Notes under the pieces: generated by a model
What the model was told of the DNA's origin: nothing
Database searches by the model: none
Seen by the model: only the letters and a program-made list of their open reading frames with translations
From: an uncultured Desulfobacter sp.
GTDB lineage: Bacteria > Desulfobacterota > Desulfobacteria > Desulfobacterales > Desulfobacteraceae
Assembly: GCF_963666675.1 (NCBI RefSeq)
Contig: NZ_OY762929.1
Coordinates: 1,922,001-1,986,000 of the forward strand
Length of the DNA: 64,000 bases
Direction: 5' to 3'
Translations under genes and position numbers: made by a program
Shown here: positions 42,488 through 50,700 of the stretch, piece after piece
How the letters are laid out: each line of letters begins with the position of its first letter
Numbering within the stretch: position 1 is the first letter of the stretch

Positions 42488-43282
42488 ATGCAGACCCATA
42501 CCAATGAAACCCAGTTTATAAATGATATTCGTGCCGCTTTAGGCATCCGTGGCAATAATACGGAGTCCCGGAAAAAAGAAATTTTTACTGATCCTGCACA
42601 GCCAACCGAAGAACAGAAAGCATTGCTTGACACCATTGGCGTAAGACAGCACAAAGATCAGATGGCCCTGTTTGACAGGCTGGCAAAGGAAGCTGCGCCC
42701 TTGAACCTTAAGGTCATCCCCATGAAAAATGAGGCTGAGGTCGCCAAGGCCATTGCTCAATTGGTGGTGGACACCACACCCGAGTGGGGAGATCAAAAAA
42801 GCGTGGTACAGTGGGATCACCCAATGATCAAAAAACTGGGCCTGGAATCAGCACTCAAAGATCAGGATGTTCCTGTGTATACGGCAGCATTTGACGGCAG
42901 TGAGACCAACGAAGATCAGAAAAAAGTAAAACGGGATCAGATTCGGGAACAGGTCACACAGTCATACATCGGCGTCACCTCTGCTGATTTCTGCCTGGCC
43001 GACACCGCCACCCTGGTGATGCGTTCCCGTCCGGCCGAAGCCCGCTCCGTATCGCTTCTACCCTCCATTCACGTGGCGGTGATCAAAAAAGAGCAGATTC
43101 TGTATAGCCTCAAAGAACTGTACGCATTGCTTAAATATGATCCGGATACCCGGGGTGAAGGACTTCCCCATCACATGGTCATGATTTCAGGCCCCAGCAA
43201 GACCGCAGATATTGAACTTGTAATGGTTCACGGCGCCCATGGACCACGGGCACTTTATCTCTACGTGATCACTGGGGAGTAA
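42488..43282 (+). CDS. lutC: Lactate utilization protein LutC-like (LUD domain)
   Basis: A 264-residue LUD-domain protein. The C-terminal half shows YIGVTSADFCLADTATLVM, RSVSLLPSIHVAVIKKEQI and SGPSKTADIELVMVHGAHGP, the core of LutC/YkgG. It is the third member of the LutABC lactate oxidation complex, three bases after lutB. Its N-terminal half is longer than the usual LutC (about 230 residues). A hairpin terminator follows. Confidence 0.87.
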   Translation: MQTHTNETQFINDIRAALGIRGNNTESRKKEIFTDPAQPTEEQKALLDTIGVRQHKDQMALFDRLAKEAAPLNLKVIPMKNEAEVAKAIAQLVVDTTPEWGDQKSVVQWDHPMIKKLGLESALKDQDVPVYTAAFDGSETNEDQKKVKRDQIREQVTQSYIGVTSADFCLADTATLVMRSRPAEARSVSLLPSIHVAVIKKEQILYSLKELYALLKYDPDTRGEGLPHHMVMISGPSKTADIELVMVHGAHGPRALYLYVITGE

Positions 43283-43297
43283 GAACCTTTACAGAAT

Positions 43298-43329
43298 AAA
43301 GAATCCGATCTCTGGGGTCGGATTCTTCA
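43298..43329 (+). terminator. Terminator after lutC
   Basis: AAAGAATCCGATC and GTCGGATTCTT pair around TCTGGG, 16 bases past the lutC stop. The T-run is short, but the stem is strong. Confidence 0.7.
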
Positions 43330-43514
43330 AAACATATCTTCGATATTACCCTCCTTTTTTGTCTGTTTTCTATACTTTTGTTGACAAATAATGTTTCCCT
43401 GTCCTACTTATAGTGCCGGTCATATGACTTGATATTTTAATCAAAATCGTATATTATAATCGCGCTCGAAGTTTATCCCAAAATCTCGTAGACACAGCAC
43501 CACTGCCTTAACAC

Positions 43515-44206
43515 TCAGTTTTGTTCATCAAGAGCGGCATCATCCCTCCAAAAGGCGTCTTCAACTTCACGAGTTTTTCTTATTAGCCCGGCGCAGGTTT
43601 TGTTATTGATCTTGCCAAATGCACTTTCAAGCTGCTTGATTAAATTGTCCATTGTAAAATCACAATTGCGGGCAATTTCATTTTTAAGAATCCCCCAACA
43701 TGTTTCTATTGGCTGCAATTCTGGATGATATGGTGGTGTCCGTAAAATTTCATGCCCCTTTTTATTGGCAATTTCATCCAACATATATGTCGGCTGCGGT
43801 CCAACTTTTGTTAAAACATCAACCAGCTCAGCCTTCAAACAATCTTCTTTCATTGGAAAATTATTCTTCTCCAGCCAAGATCTAATCCTCTCTTTCTTGC
43901 ATGAAGGAGTTGGTGCAGATACTGGAGACAAAACGTTATGATAAGCAGTATTATCCATAATTATCAGCGAATGGGCAGGGATGTTTGGGAGTAATTTTTC
44001 TTCAAACCATTTGGTAAACATCGTTTGATTCATCTGCCCATGGTAGTCTCCCGTTTTTCGAGTGCTTTTGAAAGTCACCTTGGCACCGGGAATCCAGCCA
44101 TCTTTAGAAATTGCATTCATTATTATCAAGCGCTCACCCTTTCCGGTCGGCTTTTGAATCCATGGCCCATTATCGTTGTAGTACCACACAAAATCATTGC
44201 TGTGAT
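43515..44206 (-). pseudogene. IS630-family transposase, 3' part
   Basis: C-terminal part of a DDE transposase cut by an IS66 insertion. It carries the second catalytic aspartate (IIMDNTAYHN) and the glutamate (PPYHPELQPIETCW) of the DDE triad. Joined to the 5' part at 45901-46461 after removing the inserted element and one target copy, it reads in frame as YVNKNHS-NDFVWYYNDNG, so the transposase was intact before the insertion. A start at 44189 within this fragment (MWYYND) is not the real one. Confidence 0.85.
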
Positions 44207-45900
44207 GTAACTACTCGCCCCAATCGGAATCGACGTCGGGAACTTCGCTGGCCAAAGCCAGCTGAATGGCAACCAGCGGATTCGCCCCTTTGTTTGCCAT
44301 GGTTTGCAGATAACTCGAAATCCGACAATAAGCATCGGCATATTGTTGGTGTCTAAAACACCCTGATACTTTCTGTTTAACCTTTGCCATTCGAAGATCA
44401 CGCTCTGCCCGGTTATTGGTGAAAGGAACATATGGATCCTTGGCAAACAGCAAAACAGCTGTTTCATGTTCTTTCAGCCTTTCCCAAAGGTTGTGGGCAT
44501 CTGACTTGGCCATTTTACCACGTTTGCCTTTTGGTTTCGGCGGGATTTCCGGCAGCTCTTTATCTCCTCGTGTAAGAATGTTGCGGTAACGCTTCTGCAA
44601 GTTCGCGTATTCTTTCTCTGTCAGACATTTATCTTCTCGTTTGGCTATTTTCCGGCAAGTCTCCTGCAACAATTTTTGCATATTGCGGGCCCACCTGTAC
44701 TGATTGGAATCGACAATAAATGTCAACTCCCTCAAGAGGTGAGAACCACATAGCCCGTGTCCACAATGATCGTATGACAAATATGATGCCCAGCAATCAT
44801 GGATTATTACCCCGCCATAGCGGGGGATGATGTTCAAATCGACAATCGCCTCCTTACCCCGCTTTCGATGAAGTAGCTTTAGCGTGATTCCTCCGGAAGA
44901 ATACACATGTATCCAGTGATTTTTTCGATTCACCCGGAAGGATGTCTCATCAACATGAATGGATGGAGCCTGAAGGATACTCTCAATTGATTTGGCTTCC
45001 CATTGTTCAAGTGCTTGGTAAAGCCGCCAGACAAATTTGAGAAGGGTCGCTTCAGAAATAACCGCCCCGATCATGGCGGAAATCTGTTTTTGAACCCGGT
45101 TAAGGGCAACCATCTGGCTGATGATCAAGTGGATGGCGAATGCCTTGAGCCCAGTTCCGTATTGTAAGGGGCCAGGCATATCCTCAGGAAAGTCTGCCTT
45201 TACCTCCGCGGCACAGTTGGGGCATTGTTTGATTTCGGCATCAACATGTTCTACGACTTTTTCAAAGACAATATCTATTCTGGTACGTCGTTCATGTCCC
45301 CGGCTGGGTGTCTGGTCCAGGGAAGTGCCACAAACATCACATGTTTCTGCTTTAGAGATGGTGGTGGTTTCTATTGTACGGGTATTGCCGAGTTCTCCAC
45401 TGACCTTTTTCCCCTTACCGTTGCTTTTCGGATCCGATTTGGCAGTCTCATCTTTTGGCGTTTGTGAGGATGGCAGACTTGAATTCTTGTTGCCTTTGCG
45501 AGTTTTTTTCTCAAGGAAGACTGCAAGTATCAATTCCACAATGAGCAGCATACTATTCATTACTGCCTGTATCTCAGGAGGCGCTTTGCCCTCAGAACAG
45601 AGCTTTTCAAAGTCCTGTTTCAGACGGTCTACTTCTTCTCGAATACTTGTCTTATTCACTGTTGCCATGTATGTATTATAACACGGCTTTTTTCGACCTT
45701 CTCATTCGCCCTACAATTGACTTTCACGGTATTTGACATCATTTCCCATTGGTGCCGCGATAAATTTCAGAATACACGACTCGTAGTGGGCTTCAGTAGT
45801 CAATTTGACAGTCATTTAAAAATTTTGAAAACTCTCTCGAAAAAACCTGTCAAGTCTTTTTTTAGTTTTTTTGCATTTTTTTATAGGGGTGAGCAGTTAC
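44207..45900 (-). mobile_element. IS66-type (ISBst12-like) insertion sequence
   Basis: A 1694-base element with imperfect terminal repeats, GTAACTACTCGCCCC at the left and the complement of GTAACTGCTCACCCC at the right. It is flanked by the 8-base direct repeat GCTGTGAT (44199-44206 and 45901-45908), the duplication size typical of IS66. It contains only a tnpC-type transposase, without tnpA or tnpB, as in the ISBst12 subgroup. About 230 bases upstream of the transposase are non-coding. Confidence 0.9.
44211..45668 (-). CDS. IS66 family transposase (TnpC type)
   Basis: A 485-residue transposase with all IS66 regions. The N-terminus is a coiled coil (EEVDRLKQDFEKLCSEG). A zinc-finger segment follows (CDVCGTSLDQTP; CPNCAAEVKADFPE). 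Then the DDE core: IHVDETSFRVNRKNHWIHVY, IIHDCWASY with GLCGSHLLREL, and NNRAERDLRMAKVKQKVSGC. The frame is intact, so the element may still be active. Its TAG stop lies inside the left terminal repeat, four bases from the element end. Confidence 0.9.
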   Translation of the reverse strand: MATVNKTSIREEVDRLKQDFEKLCSEGKAPPEIQAVMNSMLLIVELILAVFLEKKTRKGNKNSSLPSSQTPKDETAKSDPKSNGKGKKVSGELGNTRTIETTTISKAETCDVCGTSLDQTPSRGHERRTRIDIVFEKVVEHVDAEIKQCPNCAAEVKADFPEDMPGPLQYGTGLKAFAIHLIISQMVALNRVQKQISAMIGAVISEATLLKFVWRLYQALEQWEAKSIESILQAPSIHVDETSFRVNRKNHWIHVYSSGGITLKLLHRKRGKEAIVDLNIIPRYGGVIIHDCWASYLSYDHCGHGLCGSHLLRELTFIVDSNQYRWARNMQKLLQETCRKIAKREDKCLTEKEYANLQKRYRNILTRGDKELPEIPPKPKGKRGKMAKSDAHNLWERLKEHETAVLLFAKDPYVPFTNNRAERDLRMAKVKQKVSGCFRHQQYADAYCRISSYLQTMANKGANPLVAIQLALASEVPDVDSDWGE

Positions 45901-46461
45901 GCTGTGATTTTTATTGACATAGGATTCATCCAAATACACTTCAGGGCGCACCGTCTCTTTGTCTTGTCTGTTTGCTATTTTTCTTCGGAGGTAGCGCTGT
46001 CTGGCCACCACTACATGATCTTTTTCCTTAAATCGCTGGGTGCGCACCCCCTTACCAAATGTAAATCCCCAACGTTCAAGCGCTCGACCCAGCGTTCTGA
46101 TGCTAAATTCCTGTTCAGGTACAACTTCTTCGAGATGCTGACACAGCGTTTCGAGTGTTATATACGCTCCTTCTTTATTAGCATTGCGTATGTAGTCTCG
46201 AACAATTGTTTGTGCCGAATCGGAAAGCGATCTCCTTGGACGCCCTCTATACGCGGTCGTCTCTTTATCGAAATTCACACCACGGCTATAATCCGCCATA
46301 GTCCTTCTAACTGTCGCCAAGCCAAAACCTATAGCGTTTGATACCCTCTGGACACTTAATTCTTCCTGTTCCTCAATATTATCTACAGTGCGGTCAAAAT
46401 ATTCTTTTAGAGCCACTATTGCTTTTTTTTCTTCTGGTGTAAGTGCCTTGCCTTGCGCCAT
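45901..46461 (-). pseudogene. IS630-family transposase, 5' part
   Basis: N-terminal 187 codons of the interrupted IS630-like transposase: paired helix-turn-helix regions (VSNAIGFGLATVRRTMADY; EFSIRTLGRALERWG) and the first catalytic aspartate in VYLDESYVNKNHS. The frame then runs into the IS66 end and stops at 45862 after foreign codons. It continues at 44198 downward when the inserted element is removed. Confidence 0.85.
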
Positions 46462-46731
46462 GACTGCGCTCCTTATTTTAAATAAACTTCGGAGCGATTA
46501 TACTACATGAATTTAATGTAAATATCAAGTCATATGACCGGCACTATAGTTGCTATGTGCGTTTTTGGCCTGGGAATTGCGTAGCGTTGGGCTTGCATTA
46601 TGATCGCCGTTTGAATTAGAGTGTCTATATTATTAACAATAAGCTAATTTGCTGAAATATCATCTAAATATAGAATGTTATTTCAACAGGCAGTTACAGA
46701 ACGTCTCTTTTTGTCAAAAAAGGTTAACGGT

Positions 46732-47625
46732 ATGGTTTCCATCAAAAGTAAATCCGCCATTATTTTCATTGCCGGCGGTTGTATTATAGGGCTTTTTATT
46801 AGTTTCTTTTGGCCACGAAATACGCCTGTACCCGCAGATTTTGTATCCAAACAGGTGAAATATCAATACAACGTGCGAAATATCACCAATAAGCCAGTTT
46901 CTGCTGCAAAATTATGGACTTATGCGCCCATATCCAATGCCTGCTTCCAGTCTTGTGACGATATTCAATCCAATCATGTATTCACAATGCAAACAGATGA
47001 ACGGGGGAATCAGGTTCTTTTGTTTTCCATGGATTTATTGCCCCCATACGCGAGCCGTACCATTACGATAACAGCAAAAACAACATATTATGAACGGCCT
47101 CAAAAATATTTTTCAACCTATCAGGAACACTATCTTTTACCCGAACCCTTTATAGAAGCCAACCACCCCGACATCATAAAACTTGCTGTTCAATTAAAAT
47201 GTAAAAAATCCAAAGAAACAGCCCGGAACATTTTTAACTGGGTAGCTGCCAACATTAGGTACTCTGGATATATCAAAAACAGCAAAGGTGCATTGCACAC
47301 ACTTAAAACAGGTCATGGGGACTGCACGGAATTCATGTACCTTTTCATAGCCCTTTGCCGGGCAGATAAATTGCCGGCAAGGGGGGTCAGCGGCTACCGC
47401 TGCCAGGGAAACTGTATTTTGAGAACTTCGGACCACCATAACTGGGCGCAGGTTTTTTTAGACGGCATATGGGTCCTTGCAGACTGCCAGGAAAAAGTCT
47501 TTGGGAAAGATGCCGGCAATTACATTGCCATGAATATTATAGCAGGGCCAAACGATACTTTTATGAGGGGAAATCAACGGTTCAGATACCAGGGCGACGG
47601 TATCAGTGTTCGCATGAATCATTAA
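46732..47625 (+). CDS. Transglutaminase-like domain membrane-anchored protein
   Basis: A protein of about 297 residues with one N-terminal membrane anchor (AIIFIAGGCIIGLFISFFW) and a periplasmic transglutaminase-like (papain-fold) domain. The cysteine lies in HGDCTEFMYLFIALCRA, the histidine in DHHNWAQVFLDG, and the aspartate in WVLADCQEK, completing a Cys-His-Asp triad. An immunoglobulin-like N-terminal region (YQYNVRNITNKPVSAAKLW) precedes it. Such proteins act as proteases or cross-linkers in cell-surface work. The frame opens at 46675 without a ribosome site; AAAAGG eight bases before ATG 46732 favours the latter. It is the first gene of the surface-protein set, beginning 185 bases after the IS630 element. 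Confidence 0.82.
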   Translation: MVSIKSKSAIIFIAGGCIIGLFISFFWPRNTPVPADFVSKQVKYQYNVRNITNKPVSAAKLWTYAPISNACFQSCDDIQSNHVFTMQTDERGNQVLLFSMDLLPPYASRTITITAKTTYYERPQKYFSTYQEHYLLPEPFIEANHPDIIKLAVQLKCKKSKETARNIFNWVAANIRYSGYIKNSKGALHTLKTGHGDCTEFMYLFIALCRADKLPARGVSGYRCQGNCILRTSDHHNWAQVFLDGIWVLADCQEKVFGKDAGNYIAMNIIAGPNDTFMRGNQRFRYQGDGISVRMNH

Positions 47626-47725
47626 GTCCCAGCAGGAAAACTAATTTTTAGCCCGGGATTCATCCGGTTGGTATGAACCCGAATAAGCGTTTTTTGCAGG
47701 AGATCACATAAAAAGGAAAACCCGA

Positions 47726-50700
47726 ATGGAAAAGCAATCCAAATGTCTTGTCATCTATTACAGTTTTGTCAGCATTGTCTGCCTGTTTTTTTCTCTTTCT
47801 ATTGCACAGGCTGACGAAGATTCAGTTTGTGCCAGGGTAAAAATTGAGATTAAGCAGGAACTGACCTTGGAGCGCCAGGCCTTTGATGCCCATATGCGGA
47901 TCAACAACGGCCTGACCCATGCGGCCCTGGAAAATATCAACGTAGATGTCTGGGCAACCAATGAAGATGGTGATGCCGTTGAAATCAGCACGGACACCAA
48001 TGATCCGGATGCGCTTTTTTTTATCCGTCTTGATGAAATGACCAATATTGATAATGCCTCAGGGACCGGCCAGGTGCCACCGGATGAATCTTCGGATATT
48101 CACTGGCTGATCATCCCAGCGCCCGGGGCATCCAACGGATTAACCGCCGGTACCCGTTACAATATCGGAGCCACGCTCACCTACACCCTTGGCGGAGAAG
48201 AAAACACCATTGAGGTCTCTCCTGATTATATTTTTGTTAAACCCATGCCGCAGATCACGCTGGATTATTTCCTGCCGTCCCAGGTTTACGGTGATGATCC
48301 CTTTACAAGCGAAATTGAGGCCTCCACTCCCTTTAGTCTCGGGGTCAGGGTGCAAAATTCCGGTGACGGTGCAATCCAGAATCTTAAAATTGATTCAGCT
48401 CAACCTAAAATAGTTGATAATGAACAGGGCCTTCTCATCAATTTCACCATCCAGGGCAGTGAAGTCAACGGCGAAGAAAAGACCGAAAGCCTGCTGGTGG
48501 ATTTTGGAACCATTGCCCCCAACACCGCATCCGTTGCCCGCTGGCAGATGACCTGCAGCCTGTCCGGGAAGTTCGTCTCCTTTGAAGCAAGCTTTACCCA
48601 TGCGGACGAGCTGGGCGGTGAGCTGACCTCTCTGATAGCAGCTGTTAACACCCACACCCTGGTCCAGGACATCCTGGTGGATCTGCCCGGCAGGGACGGT
48701 ATCAAGGATTTTTTAAGCAAAGCAAATAGCAAATTTACGATTTACGAGTCCGACAATACCCAAGCCGATGTTTTAGATCTTTCAGATAACGTAAGTTTTT
48801 TATTATCTGAAAAGACCGGTGACCAATTACATTACACCCTTACCACGGCGCCTGCATCCGGGTTCATATATATCAGCCTTCCCGATCCCCACAGCGGGGT
48901 CAAATATCTTGAACGTGTTGTCCGGTCGGATGGTAAACAAATCCGTACGGAAAACGCCTGGCTGTCTAAAGTTCAGGACGCAGAAACCCATGAATGGAAC
49001 CATTTTGTGAACCTGTTTGATGCTGATACCACAGAGGCTTCAACGTATACCCTGGTATTCAATGCCGTCAGCGCATCCCCCCAGGCTCCGGTCCTTGAGT
49101 ATATTTCAGACAAGACCACCCTGGAAACCCGGCAGGTCTCTTTTATCACCCAGGCCAGTGACCCCAACGGCACTACGCCTTCCCTGACCACATCTTTGCT
49201 TCCGGCGGGCGCGGTCTTCACAGATAACGGGGACGGCACTGCCGTTTTTGACTGGACCCCTATAGTGGGCCAAAAGGGTGTCTACGATATCACCTTTAGG
49301 GCATCGGATGGGGCTTTGTCATCTGAACAATCGGTTAGCCTGACGGTTTTCGATGCCGATGACACGGATAAGGACGGTATGACGGACGGCTGGGAAATGA
49401 CGTATTTCAATGGACTGGACCGGGACGGTACGGGTGACTATGACCTTGACGGGGTTACGGACCTTGCGGAGTTCATAGATCAATCCGATCCCACTTTGGA
49501 TGAGTCCGCCCCCAGCACGCCGGACCCCCTTTATCCTCATCCCAATATTGAAGTCGAGGATTCAACTCCTGAACTGGTAATTGAGGACAGTACCGACACC
49601 CAGGGGGATGATATTGATTATGAATTCGAGATATATGAGGATGAGGCGCTGACCCAACTTGTGGTAAGCGATGACCAGGTGGCCCTGATGGGTGCGCCTA
49701 ACGAAATTATGCTTTACTCTATGGTGGCCGATCTTGGATATACCTCGGTGCCCCGGGGAGGTAACGTCACCAGTTGGCAGGTCCCGGTGGATTTGCCGGA
49801 CAATACCCGGTATTACTGGCGGGTAAGATCCAACGATCAGGACGGTTCAAGCCTTTGGGCTTATTATGATTTTTTCGTCAACACGGCCAATGACCCACCG
49901 GCTGCCTTTGCGGTTGCATCCCCGGAAAACAACAGCGGGGTAGACAGCCTGACGCCTGTGCTGTCGGTCATGAACAGTGAAGATGTTGACAATGATGTTG
50001 TCACCTATACGTTTGCTCTCTTTTCCGACGATACCTGCCGGACCCAGGTGGCCGCTTCCGGTGCTGTCACCCAGGGCGCCGGTGCAACAACCTCCTGGAC
50101 AGTTCCGTTACCACTTGAAGACCAAACCTATTATTATTGGCAGGCCACAGCAGATGACGGCAACGGCGGCATCACCACAACCGCTGTTTTTACCTTTTAC
50201 GTGGACACGACAAACCATGCCCCGGGGACACCTTCCGGGCTTTTGCCCGATGGCACAGAGGAGATTGAATCCGTATATGCCGATCTGACCGTTACAAATG
50301 TTGAAGACGAGGACCAGGATGAGGTTTTCTACATATTTGAACTGGATACGGCAAAGGGGTTCAACTCTTCGGACAAGCGGACCTCGGATCTTATCCCCGA
50401 AGGCAGTGGTACAACATCCTGGTCTGTGGATGGGATAGAAGAAAATACCCAATACTTTTGGCGGGTAAAGGCCACCGACCGCAGTGCGGCAAGTCCCTGG
50501 GCAACAGGCAGTTTTTTTGTCAACCGGATCAACGATGCCCCCAGCACCCCGACAGTCAGAAACCCCGGTGCAAACGCCTGGACCCAAACCCTGACCCCGG
50601 TGCTTTCCCTGAACCGGGCCTCGGATCCGGACAATGACACCCTGGCGTATGAGTTTGAAATCTACGCCAATGAAGCATTGACCCGGTTTGTCTATCAGAC

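Larger units (their letters stand above)
43411..46546 (-). mobile_element. IS630-like insertion sequence, interrupted by an IS66-type element
   Basis: The ends are perfect 27-base inverted repeats (43411-43437 and 46520-46546), starting TAGTGCCGGTCATATGACTT, with weaker similarity continuing to about 60 bases. The dinucleotide TA flanks both ends (43409-43410, 46547-46548), the target duplication expected for the IS630/Tc1 group. Without the inner IS66 element and its duplicated 8 bases, the element is 1434 bases long and encodes one transposase of 414 residues on the minus strand. Confidence 0.9.
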
